From positions 195,273,270 to 195,337,269 of the forward strand of contig OZ014531.1 in assembly GCA_963966105.1 (NCBI GenBank): DNA of 64,000 nucleotides, in the 5' to 3' direction. The notes beneath the pieces were generated by a model. That model was given only the letters and a program-made list of their open reading frames with translations, was not told the DNA's origin and did no database searches. Shown here in pieces: positions 53,902 to 63,754 of the stretch. Within the stretch, counting starts at the first letter, position 1. Each line of letters begins with the position of its first letter. The DNA comes from Volucella zonaria (taxonomy: Eukaryota; Arthropoda; Insecta; Diptera; Syrphidae). Both the position numbers and the translations under genes were made by a program.

Positions 53902-55187
53902 TTGGGTCTACAAGTAAGTTTCCAGCGTTTTTTTTCCAAAATTTGAAGTTTTATTATGAAAACATAGTTACAATGCTTTATTCAAAGTATCGTCCATCGG
54001 AAGCTACAACTTTCCCCCATCTTTCTGGCAATTTATGAATTCCGGACCAAAAAAATTTCTCGTCTTTCGAGCCCAAGAACGTATCGAGCCAATTTTTGGT
54101 TTCCTCTACTGAGCTGCAGCGTATTCCCGTAAGAGCGTTCTGCATCGAACGAAACAAGTGGTAGTCAGATGGTGCCAAGTCTGGACTGTAAGGCGGGTGA
54201 GGCAGAATTTCCCATCCGCTATTTTCCAAATAGTTTTTCATCGAAAACGCAACATGTGGCCAAGCGTTGTCGTGATGAAAAATCACGGACTCATGCCTGG
54301 TCTCATATTCTGGCCGTTTTTCTTTTAATGCCCGCTTCAAACGAATTAGTTTGGTTCGATATAATGATCATTTGATGATTTCACCACTCGGAAGCAGTTC
54401 GTAGTATACGACACCCTTTTGATCCCACCATATGCAGAGCATGACCTTATTCACGTGAATATTTCGTTTCGGCGTCGATTGGGCGGGCTCGCCGGGCTTT
54501 GTATACGATTTTCTGCGTTTAGAATTATCATAATAAATCCATTTCTCATCACCAGTGGCAATACGATGCAAAACTGATTTATTTTTATACCGCTGCAGTA
54601 ACATTTCGGACATGCAAAATCGCCGTTCGACGTCTCTTGGCTTCAATTCGTACGGCACCCAGTTTCCAACCTTTTGAATGAATTCCAGTGCTTTTAGGCG
54701 CAGGGAAACGGCTTGTTGCGTGACGCCCAATGATGCAGCAAGTTCTTCTTGAATCTAACACAGATCCTCATCCAGTAAAGCGTCCAATTCCTCGTCTTCA
54801 AAAGTTTTCGGCTTTTCGGGGCGATCTTTGCCTTCAACTCCAAAATCACCACTTTTGAACCGTTTGAACCACTCGCGGCACGTTGATTCACCAATACATT
54901 CCGCCCCATAAGTTTCCGAAAGCAAACGATAGGCCTCAGCCGCACTTTTCTTCATATTAAAGAATAAAAGCAGCGCTTCCCGCAAATGACGTTTATTTGG
55001 CTGGAAACTTGCCATGATTTTGCTCGATAAAATGTACGACACCGATAGAGCTGCTCAAATATAACGCTGCAAGGTTGTTGACAGATACAAAACCTACAAA
55101 TAAAACACATGGGGTCTGACATTTCTACCCGGGATCCACTGGTGGCGCCATCTCTGACAAACGCTGGAAACTTACTTGTAGACCCAA
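53902..55187 (-). mobile_element. mariner V2 in the solo-LTR-like insert
   Basis: 1286 bp, TA at 53900-53901 and 55188-55189, termini TTGGGTCTACAAGTAAGTTT at both ends. Very close to V1. Confidence 0.95.
53978..55015 (-). pseudogene. mariner V2 transposase, two nonsense codons
   Basis: Starts MASFQPNKRHLREA at 55015. Full-length relative to the family (includes the Val-Ser missing in V1: VTQQAVSLRLKAL). Two single-base lesions create stops. In LCEIQEELAAS-type context the CAG of CQIQ is TAG (about 54756-54758), and after GEIIK a GGA is TGA (about 54365-54367). All three catalytic Asp remain (TGDEKW, HHDNAWPH with R changed to W, SPDLAPSD). It is a recently dead copy. Confidence 0.85.
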
Positions 55188-55375
55188 TATTTGCTTAGTC
55201 AATGTAAATTCCATAACTCATTCCCACAAATTTGTTATACATTTTCCCACCTTAAATTCTATAAATAGAACCAAACGTAAGAATTGTAATTAGATTTAAG
55301 TTGGCAATAAAGCGAGACACTTGTCTCAGAAATAAATTTTTTTATTTAAATTATCAAAAGAATTTATAACTTTAA

Positions 55376-55757
55376 CATTAGCTACAATTTGCGCGTAATG
55401 CCAATCTTTTCCATTTTTTTTTTTAAATATAACTTGATCACCCACATTCAATACTGGCAAGGATCTTGCAGTTCGATCGGAGTAATACTTCTGTTTATCC
55501 TTTTTGTTTTGAATTTTTTCTTGAATATCGAACTCGTTCAAGTTGTTTCGACGCAACAGTTTACCCGCTACAGGCAATCTGGTCTTAATTTGGCGCCCAA
55601 AGAACAATTGAGCCGGCGATAGTTTCATACTAGCGACTTGTGTTGTATTGTACTCAAGAATACGATATTGAAAACGATCGATTTAGAAGAACCATTGCTT
55701 TGCGGATACCTCGGACTAGAAAAAGTAAACAAAATGTTTGTCTGATTGGCAAATTCC
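55376..55757 (-). pseudogene. Gypsy integrase middle part
   Basis: EEFANQTNILFTF and YPQSNGSSKSIV (core end; the catalytic Glu position reads Ser after QSNG), then MKLSPAQLFFGRQIKTRLPVAGKLLRR, KDKQKYYSDRTARSLPVLNVGDQVIF and DWHYAQIVANV. A TAG after STIQHKSLV-type sequence breaks the frame near 55630. Confidence 0.75.
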
Positions 55758-55771
55758 TCGAATGCCGTTGT
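55758..55771 (+). repeat. TSD of Jockey/F-like LINE copy 2 (left)
   Basis: TCGAATGCCGTTGT, an exact 14-bp match to 60551-60564. Confidence 0.9.
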
Positions 55772-56357
55772 TACTTTTTTACTTTTAAATTCATTTTTAT
55801 TATTTCTTTCATTATTACTTAAATTCTAGACAAAAATGATTAAATTTAATTTAACAATTTTAGTTACTTATTCTAGCTTACTGGCTCTTACCGAACGCTC
55901 TAAACTTAACAATCTCTTTCAAAGTTTGCCTTTCGGCCTTAAAAACTATCTTACGATTAATCTTATCTATCAGTTATAAATATGTGAAATTTCTAAGAAA
56001 AATTTTAGAAAAACTTAGATACCGTATCTTTTAAATTTTGTATAAAACTTAAAACTATCCCCCTATTCTACTTAACCTACTTAAGCTACTTAACCTACCT
56101 TAACTATAATCGGGGTGGCGAGCACTCGTAGCCTCTCACATCGAGTGGTCACCATACCAATTGCGATTTCGGGAGCCTTTCATTCGTCAACATCGTGCAC
56201 AAGCATCCCCGAGATCTAACCAATGCCAGAAAGCATCGGTCACTTCTCAGCGGCGCCGCCTTATGTTAACGAACGTGGTCTCTCCACGGGATCCCTCTAA
56301 CTATCCTTATTCTAACTTTCAACTAAGAGGAGTGGGTTACCTCAGTAACGTATCGAC

Positions 56358-59300
56358 TTAGGAAAGCGAGCCCACCCTCTCCCCTTCTAGAAGCCACCAG
56401 AATTCGGAGTGCTGTTTCTCGGCATCGATTCGATCCCTGTCCGCAATCGCGTTACTAAAACGGAGGAGCTCCTGAGCATTGGCGACATACCCGTCGTAGA
56501 TGAGCCGCTTGTCCCTCGCACCGCGGTGGCGGTGGTATATTACCGAGATACCATCCCTGCTTTGCATTAAACCTTTAGCATCAATATGGAGAAATGCCTC
56601 TGGCGGGATAAAGCCCGATAGAAGCATCCTCTCGTGGTACATTTCATTGGGGTAATAAGCCCCCAAGAACAGGCTATTATCGTTGGTCATTGCTCGTGCA
56701 ACGTGTCCTCGCATCACCTCAATCAGGAAATTGTCAATTCTATTCAGACTAGCCCCATCGTAAAGCACTTTGTTGGGATAATATTTTTTGTACTCAGATT
56801 CTGGTGTTCTGTACAAGCCGAGACAGGTCCTAAGACAGTGCCTTTCAAACACCCGAATCCGTTCCATCTGATACGGCGCTACATTGAACCACACGGGGCA
56901 ACCATACGCGATGACTGGCCTGATGACAAGTTGACTGCTGTGAAATAGCCTTCCTGTCAGGGCTAAAGCCTTCTTGGCCCCAGCAAGACAAGCATCTATA
57001 TGTTTGTCAAAATACAAATACTTATCGAGTCAGATACCAAGGTATCTCACTACGCTTCTCACCGCTAGTGGGAGTCCGTGCTGTCCAATGATGGCCAAAT
57101 TTCGTCAGGTATATCTGGTATCCCTAGAAGCCCATCTCAATGGAGTTCTAAACAAGATTGTTTCCGACTTTTGAAAATTGATTTTCAACTTCCAATCGTC
57201 GCAATACGCCTTAATATGATCGCAGTCACGTTACAAAAGGGTGTTAAAGACTTCGATTTTTGGACCTGATCTGTACGCCAATAAATCGTCTGCGTACGCT
57301 ATGGAATGATTAAGGGAACCTACTAGATCACTTGTGTAAATGTTAAACAGTATCGGAGAAATCACAGCTCCCTGTTGTAAGCCGTTTTTAATGTCAAAGG
57401 TCTTGCTCGAAATAACATTGTTACATTTAACAACGAACTTCTTTCCCATAAGCATGTCGTAAATCAAATATAGCAGAGGTTTCGGCATGCCCATCCTGGT
57501 CAACTTATAGAAAAGCCCCTCTAGCCATACGGTGTCGAAGGCCTTCTCAAAGTCAACGAGGCAGGCACCCGTACACTGGTTCTTGCCTTTATTCCATTGT
57601 ATGTCGGAGACCAGCTTTGACGCAACATGAATAGTGTCATGCCTCGCCCTAAAACCAAACTGGTTTTCCGGAATTATATTATTTTCCTCAACCCACTTTA
57701 ACAGCGCTCTATTTACCACTTTCTCGAATACCTTGCTAATATTCGGAAGCAAACTAATTGACCGAAGATTAGCAGGGTTAGTTCTAACTTTGTCCCTTTT
57801 CGAGATTGGATGTACCACTGGTGTTTTCCAATGCGTCGGACAATATGCATTATTCAGCGCATTGTTAAACAGCATAGTAAATATATCCACTGCTTCCAAG
57901 GGCAGGTGCCTTAATACGACGTTTGGAATACCGTCCACTCCCGACGACTTTTTGTTTTTCAGAGATTCAAAGATGCACAGGAGTTCATCTTTTCGCACGA
58001 ACAAATGCGAGGAAGCTCGTTCATCGGCGATGATGACGTTTGCAGCGTTTTCTTCATTGAATACGGTGAAACCGTGATTCTCGGATCGCCAATTTTGAAG
58101 TTCGTTGCGCAGATAATAGTGACTTACGTAGGCCCTGTTGTCAATGTCGTGATTACAGTGAACCGGATTGTTCACCGTATACACGGCCTCGAAAAAAGCT
58201 CCCAGCGAATTCACTTTCTCCTGTGGGTCTTCGACCACGAAATGACCGTCTCCTGAGTCGGCACTCTCTGGTCAGTAGTGTCTGTCTGTTTTCTGCTGTT
58301 TGTGGAATTCGGTCACACTGAATGTCATTGTGATCTTTCCTCCTAAACAATTTATTTATCTGCGGGAACATGTTCGGACTACTGGATTTTATAGCCCGAA
58401 TCTTATTGCCCCAGTACAGACTTACAGACTTAATGTAATTTTCTTTAATTAATTGTTTTAGGTTTTTGATCAGTGACTTTAGTGCTCTTATTTCCGGGTC
58501 GTTTCTGTCAGTGAACTGTCTGTACAGCCGCTTAAGCCTCGAGAGTAGTGTACTTTTGTGTGCGTACAATGCGTTGATTGTTGGAGTTCTGTACTTTTCG
58601 ATCTGGTTTTCGTCGGAGTATTCTATCCGAGGGATAGTCTGCTCCATAGTTCGTTTGACAACGTCTTGCAACGTCAGTAAATTACGGTCGATTTCTTCGT
58701 TAGTTAAGTTTCTGTTAGTCGGGGGATCAATTCCACTCAAACGTAAATTACGCTGTAAGATTCTGGAGAAGCACGACCACCGTACTCTACGGTAGTCGTA
58801 TGAGTACACTTGATCATACTGCTCCAGCTGCATTTGCTCGTTTAGGATCCGTATTGTGGCGGCAAGTCCGTAGTGATCACTATCGTACTCGAACGCTCGC
58901 AAGCAGTTCCTTGTGTTTCGATCCGTGTTAGTCAGTTCTAGTCTACTGTCTGTTAATGCCAAGTCCAGGAAAGAACCGGCTGACGGGAAGGATGGGATAT
59001 TCGTCGCGTACAGTTCAAGCCTATACTCAATCATATTTTGACCCCACCAGTAGTATAACTGGTTGCCCCTGGTGTTTGGCGGATTATTTCCCCATGCCGC
59101 ATGTCTAGCGTTAAGATCTCCGGCCAAAAAATAATAATTTTCCTCCGATTGAAGCTGAAGGCGACGAAAAAGTATTTCGAACTCAGTTATAAATTGGATG
59201 GGATTAGGTACTTCAGGTGCATAAAGCGACACCTGAAGTCGGACGGTCTCTTCTATATATATCGTAGCCACTGTAGCCAATTTTGTGATTCTGGTTGAGC

Positions 59301-59383
59301 TTAGTTTCGCTAACCAAAAGCACATCTGGGCATTCACTTAACAACAGATTTTGTAGGTTGGCCCTTCTCTCGATCCTGATTAG
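56358..59383 (-). pseudogene. Jockey/F-like ORF2 (endonuclease + RT), broken
   Basis: The endonuclease starts LIRIERRANLQNLLLSE directly after the ORF1 stop, with VLLVSETKLNQNHK. After a frame change come FLAGDLNARHAAWGNN, FLDLALTDSRLELT and EYDSDHYGLAATI (endonuclease motifs GDLN and SDH). A 14-bp deletion relative to copy 1 at about 58262-58272 shifts the frame. RT at 58238-57231 is open: KKSSGVDGIPNVVLRHL, FGFRARHDTIH, VDFEKAFDTVW and AYADDLLAYRS. TAA at 57233-57231 is shared with copy 1 and TGA at 57032-57030 replaces a Trp. The C-terminal domain is open to TAG at about 56358. Confidence 0.85.
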
Positions 59384-60550
59384 TTAGTTAACGTTTAATG
59401 CAAGGATCTTCAGATTAACCTCATTCAACTTGTCAAACACGGTCGAATAGATGACGTCAATTCGAGCCGCTTGTTCATTTAATTGTTTCTGGAAATGATC
59501 AATTTTTCCTTGTAGGGACAGAAGAATCGCTTTTAAATCCAGATCCGCTTCCGGTGCTTTTTCACCTACCTTTGGCGTATTTTTTGCTGTTATTGTGGCC
59601 TTACCCGCTCCAGATACCATTTGGGCAAAGGATACATTGGGTGCCACAAAATTAGAGAAAGCACGACTCTTTTGATGCTTCTCTTCTTCGATGAACTGTT
59701 TTCGAGCCTGGACTTTCTTTTTCAGCTCTTGAAACCTAGGACAACCCCTGAAATTGGCAGGATGCCCCGAGTTCCTGCAGAGTACGCAAAAGAGTTGACC
59801 CCTATCCACTACTCTATCGTTGCCTAAAGGACATTCTCCATATTTGTGATCCTTGTCGCACTTGACGCATCTAAATTGCATATTGCAATTAGCTGCGGCG
59901 TGTCCGAACCTCTGGCAGCGCATACATTGCAGTACACGATCTGCCCTCTTTAATTTTTCCCAACTTACAGCATGATAGTACAGGAATTTGATTTTTCGCA
60001 GACTATCGATTTTGCTGTTGGGCGTTAATTGCACTAAGAAGAATGGTAATTTACGGTTACCACCCCTTGCCGCGGCCGTATTAAACGGCTTGACCCCCAC
60101 GAATTTAAGGTCGTCGCTCTCTAACCCTTTGAGCTCTGCTTCGAGCTCCTCCGTTTTTATTGCTGGATCGATCCCTTTTAGCAGTACCGTCTGGAGTTTT
60201 TCACCCTTAGGGGTATATGTATAATATTCGGTATCTGCTTTCCCTAGGGCGGTACGTACTTTCCGGTATTCCTCCATATTGTTACACATAATTATGTGCT
60301 TATTAGCACTTAATCTCTTAACATGAAAATTCTTAGTTACTAACTTACATAATCTAATGCTATCATTGATTTCTAAATTACTTACATTAATCGGGGGCAC
60401 TCTTTCTCTCCCCTTGTTTTCAGGCTGTTGTTTTTGTTGTTCATGCTGATGTTGTTGTTGATGCTGCTGCTGTTGTTGCTGCCGTTGTTGATGCTGCTGC
60501 TGTTGCTGTTGCTGTTGTTGCTGGCGCGATGGTTGCTGTGGTATTTGCTG
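59384..60550 (-). CDS. Jockey/F-like ORF1, Gln-rich, with zinc knuckles
   Basis: Open to the LINE boundary at 60550. Order: Gln/His-rich tract (about 60530-60430), a PRE_C2HC-type domain (LLKGIDPAIKTEELEAELK, LPFFLVQLTPNSKIDSLRK, LYYHAVSWEKLKR), and three zinc clusters (CMRCQRFGHAAANC, CVKCDKDHKYGEC, CVLCRNSGHPANFRGC). A basic/acidic helix and a coiled-coil-like C-terminus (LQGKIDHFQKQLNEQAARID) follow. ORF1 proteins of this kind bind LINE RNA in RNP particles. The frame then runs straight into the endonuclease start LKILALNVN before a single TAA at 59386-59384. No start codon is visible before the truncation; GTG 60400 is only an internal codon. Confidence 0.75.
   Translation of the reverse strand, partial: QQIPQQPSRQQQQQQQQQQHQQRQQQQQQHQQQHQHEQQKQQPENKGRERVPPINVSNLEINDSIRLCKLVTKNFHVKRLSANKHIIMCNNMEEYRKVRTALGKADTEYYTYTPKGEKLQTVLLKGIDPAIKTEELEAELKGLESDDLKFVGVKPFNTAAARGGNRKLPFFLVQLTPNSKIDSLRKIKFLYYHAVSWEKLKRADRVLQCMRCQRFGHAAANCNMQFRCVKCDKDHKYGECPLGNDRVVDRGQLFCVLCRNSGHPANFRGCPRFQELKKKVQARKQFIEEEKHQKSRAFSNFVAPNVSFAQMVSGAGKATITAKNTPKVGEKAPEADLDLKAILLSLQGKIDHFQKQLNEQAARIDVIYSTVFDKLNEVNLKILALNVN
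60428..60535 (+). repeat. Trinucleotide (opa-like, CAG/CAA) tract
   Basis: TTG/CTG-type repeats on the plus strand encode Gln-rich sequence (with His) in minus-strand ORF1. Other frames give the Leu-rich and Asn/Ser-rich open frames seen here, which are artefacts. Confidence 0.85.
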
Positions 60551-60564
60551 TCGAATGCCGTTGT
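60551..60564 (+). repeat. TSD of Jockey/F-like LINE copy 2 (right)
   Basis: TCGAATGCCGTTGT, matching 55758-55771. Confidence 0.9.
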
Positions 60565-62040
60565 CCTGAACGGGCTATTATCACATTTGATTTCCGATGG
60601 ATATCCTACGCGATCAAATATTTTCGCCATTACTTCAATTATATGGTTATAAGTTTTCCGAATTTGTTTCTCTGACATGACAAAGCCCGAATATGCGTCA
60701 ATGATCGCTATGTAATCGTGCCCTGCAATTTCAAATAAATCAATCGCGACTCTTTGAAATGGGTACTCAGGATTAGAGTCTTGAACCAACGGTTCTGCAA
60801 AACGATTGTTTTAATTTTTTCGGACATACCAGGCCAAAAATAAAGAGAACCTGCACGTGCAAGCGTTTTTTCAACACCCAAATGTGGTTCGTGTAGCCAT
60901 TTACAAATTTTTGCCTGCAGTTCAGAAGGAATTACAAGTCTATGATCTTTAAAAAGAAGTCCATTTTCGAAATGCAAATTATCGCGGTATTTGTGAAATT
61001 GTTGACTCAAATCATCAAGCTGATGATATCGGGGCCATTGGGTTTGAACATATTTACAGATGCGCATGTACTTTTCATCATCTTTAATTACAACGCAAGT
61101 GTAAGTTGTAATTATCTTCCGATAAGCACACCTTCCGAGTGATTGTATGTATTACTCCAAGAAGATCTGGGTTTTCCAATTGATCGGGCAACTGTGCTCT
61201 TGAAAGGCAGTCCCCACAAGCATTTCCCTTCCCGGTCTATAAACGATATTCATCTTCGGATACTTGAGAACATCCTCTGTAATCGAGGAGTGACATCAGC
61301 AATGTCCGGCTTGACAAGTACCTCGATTGGCTTATGATCACTTTGAACCGTGAACTCTCGTGTCCGTATAGGAAAAAGTGGAAGCGTTCACAGGCAAAGA
61401 CAATTGCCAACAATTCCTTCTCAATTTGAGCTAATTTTTTTTCACTAGCGCGGAAGCGTAAGCAATTGGATGTCCATTCTGTACCAGAACGCCAAATCAT
61501 CCTTTGACTCATCCGTTTGAATGATAACTGGTTTTCTCGGATCATAAACTGCCAGTACAGGCTCTGACGTTACCATGGAAATCAATTTTTTTTAATTCGT
61601 TCTCATGCCTATCCGTCCAACTCCATTCTACCTCCTTTCGGGTTAAATCACGCAAGGCTGCGGATTGGCATGACAAATTAGGGATAAACTTTGCAGGATA
61701 CTTAAATAACCCCAGTAATCTCATAACCCCGGATTTGTTTGTTGGCTTCGGCATATCTAGAATGGCTCTGGTATATCGAAAATCCTGTCTAATTTGGCCC
61801 TCTGAAATTAAATGTCCCATGAACTTAATTTGTTTTTGCCTAAATTGAATTTTACTCGCATTAAATTTAATATTATGCTTCTGAGCGCACTCCATTACGA
61901 TTGCCAAAGTTTGGTCATGTTCAAGGTCATTTGCGGCCGCATTTCTATTACAACTTTAGCCCGTAGATTAGGAAGGGACACAGAGCCTTCTAAATGGCGT
62001 ACAACTAAATCAGCATTTTAACGTCGAAAGGCTGCAATAT
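60565..62040 (-). pseudogene. Gypsy RT, RNase H and integrase 5' part
   Basis: Contains RT palm/connection (61907-61542), RNase H fragments in two frames (61545-61237), a spacer, and the H2C2 zinc-binding integrase N-terminus (61067-60815: HKYRDNLHFENGLLFKDHRLVIP, ICKWLHEPHLGVEKT). The integrase core (60789-60565) includes YPFQRVAIDLFEIAGHDYIAIIDAYSGF and DRVGYPSEIKCDN. Frameshifts occur near 61240, 60810 and 61545. The N-terminal RT, protease and gag are absent. Confidence 0.8.
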
Positions 62041-62279
62041 AAAGGCTACATTTACTCATGATTAGTTCGGCTACTCATTTCGGCACAATTCCAATAGTGA
62101 GGAGTATGAACTCAGGAGAAAAATATATCAAATCGTCATCCGTTTTCCACGATTGTTATCCAAACCTTCATATGATATCCTGCTTAATAGGAGAGCGAGG
62201 CATTAAGTAAACCAAATCCTTTGACCTTATAGCCAATCTGAGTGATGCATCTCCCAGCCAACTAGCATTCCGGAATCAT
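62041..62279. other. No gene recognised
   Basis: Short junction region between the Gypsy remnant and the LOA-type LINE. Confidence 0.4.
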
Positions 62280-63660
62280 CAGAAAACTAATTGGCCAAAA
62301 TACAGAGGAATGCTGTCAGAAATGCTATCCTCTCAAGTCCCCCGTCTGATACCAATGAGCTTGACATGAAAGTTAAGAAATTCACTCCGGCTCTCAATCA
62401 GGCTATGGCCGCTTCCTTATTCAACCTAGAGGCAAGAAAAAGCCGCACTGGTGGACATCAGCACTTCGACCGTTTAGAAACGTTTGAAGAAGACTTTTCA
62501 CCCTAACAAATTATACAAAAAAGAACTGAGGAAGGCAAAGGGACAATCCTGGAGGTCATTCTGTGACAAAATCACGGAAACCTCTGAGGCGTCGCAGCTA
62601 AGAAAAATCCTCTCTACAAATCCTATGATGTCTAGCTGTTTGAAAAAAAACCGATGGTTCTTGGACAACCTCAAATGATGAATCACTCAACCTGCTACTG
62701 GACACACACTTTCCAGATAGCCAGTAGCCAGTAGCAACCCAAACAAGCCTACTGCAACCGTGACCAAAACTCATGGTCTGATTACAAGAGACAAACTGCT
62801 TTGGACGCTGCATAGCTTCAAACTGCTGATCCGGACGGTATAGTACCTGCCGAGCTACAAAGGCCGTCAAATATGTATTATCTGAGAATATCATAGGGAG
62901 CTGTGTAGAATTGATCCACTTTTCACTGTCATGGAGAGAAGTCAATGTAGTTTTTATTCCCAAAGCCGGAACATGCTCTCATATTGTCCCGTAAGGCCTC
63001 AGACCTATAAACCTGTCATCTTTCCTTCTGAAAACTCTAGAACGACTGATCGATATCCATGTACGAGCTAAAATTTATCCACGACTTCTGTCAATAGCTC
63101 AACATGCCTATTGGGAAAGAAAGTCGGAGGAAATGGCTCTGCATTCACTGACTATCCACATCGAACGATCCCTACAATATATAGAGTACACAACGGTCGC
63201 TTTCCTGGACCTAGAGAGTGTTTTTAACAACGTCAACACATCCGCAATTACGACTGTGCGTCAACTCTACAGGTAGACGACTCACTTGGGGAGTTGATCA
63301 GTCTTATGCTATGTAGCAGGATAATCAACTCCAAACCGGGTGGGCCTTCTGCTAAAAGATGTGTAAGCAGATGTGCGCCAAAAGGCGGTGTCCTTTCTCC
63401 GCTTTTCTGGAACTTACTGATTAATGAACTGCTGACATGCCTTTGTCCTCTGCTATAGCCCTGCGACTCGCGCTCCACCTATTTCTAATTGACGTCTTAT
63501 TTGTTAAATCGCAGTGGCTAGTATAAGGCCTCGTACAAGTAACAACTTTGTTAAATAATTGGAAAGATCTTCTGGAGTCAAACAGGCAGTTTTGACTGAA
63601 GTTAACTTGTTCTAGCTTTTTTGTCCAGAAAATTCAAAAGAGATTGCAAAATGAACTGAA
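62280..63660 (+). pseudogene. LOA/R1-type LINE RT fragment
   Basis: Plus-strand linker KELRKAKGQSWRSFCDKITETSEASQLRKILST (62510-62620) is followed by SLSWREVNVVFIPKAG (about 62920-62970). LRPINLSSFLLKTLERLIDIHVR (about 63000-63070), QHAYWERKSEEMALHSL (63100-63150), VAFLDLESVFNNVN and KRCVSRCAPKGGVLSPLFWNLLI (about 63355-63425) come after. These are ordered RT motifs of RNase H-bearing LINEs, similar in type to 23750-24540 but a separate copy. It has frameshifts near 62680, 62990 and 63280 and no YADD. Confidence 0.7.
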
Positions 63661-63754
63661 TGAATGAGCCTCTTTCGCCATAAGACAAGCTACGCGTTGA
63701 TTGCATATGACTTAAGGAGCCACATCATAAAATCCTTGTTGGTATGGCAAACAT

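Larger units (their letters stand above)
53762..55371 (+). mobile_element. Solo-LTR-like insert with TTAA TSD, itself split by mariner V2
   Basis: About 322 bp once mariner V2 and one TA are removed. It begins AGTTAT and ends ATAACT, flanked by TTAA at 53758-53761 and 55372-55375. In plus orientation it has TATAAATAG (55260-55268) and AATAAA (55306-55311) about 40 bp apart, as in an LTR. AGT...ACT ends with a 4-bp TSD are typical of errantivirus-type Gypsy LTRs. A TTAA-targeting short DNA element is the alternative. There is no internal coding region. Confidence 0.65.
55772..60550 (-). mobile_element. Jockey/F-like LINE copy 2, 4.8 kb, nearly full length
   Basis: Minus strand. ORF1 with Gln-rich N-terminus (60550-59387), endonuclease, RT, C-terminal domain, and a 3' UTR ending in AAAAGTAAAAAAGT, flanked by an exact 14-bp TSD inside Gypsy integrase. 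The exactness of the TSD suggests a fairly recent insertion compared with most of the window. Copy 1 is at 10119-12957. The 5' end falls within the Gln tract, so a few hundred bases may be missing. Confidence 0.9.
53379..62040 (-). mobile_element. Ty3/Gypsy retrotransposon (minus strand) split by nested insertions
   Basis: One pol gene in order along the minus strand. RT (61907-61542: KHNIKFNASKIQFRQKQIKFMGHLISEG, then MRLLGLFKYPAKFIPNL), RNase H (FRASEKKLAQIEKELLAIVFA, about 61450) and the integrase zinc finger (LHEPHLGVEKTLARAGSLYFWPGM) come first. The integrase core follows (VAIDLFEIAGHDYIAIIDAYSGF and EIKCDNSPF, first and second Asp). The LINE copy 2 insertion comes next, then core end and SPAQLFFGRQIKTRLP (55757-55376). 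The solo-LTR-like insert follows, and last the C-terminal RSYIVLDNFGNYFRRNRRLL. Removing both inserts restores continuous integrase. It is 5'-truncated near 62040, with no paired LTRs. Confidence 0.85.

Noticed and set aside
57634..58077. 147-codon plus-strand open frame
   Set aside because: It is the antisense shadow of the Jockey/F-like RT. The same frame appears opposite copy 1 (10684-11127).
60382..60789. Open frame with an Asn/Ser-rich repeat fused to an integrase segment
   Set aside because: The frame runs from Gypsy integrase across the insertion junction into the out-of-frame Gln tract of LINE ORF1. It is a junction artefact, not a fusion protein.
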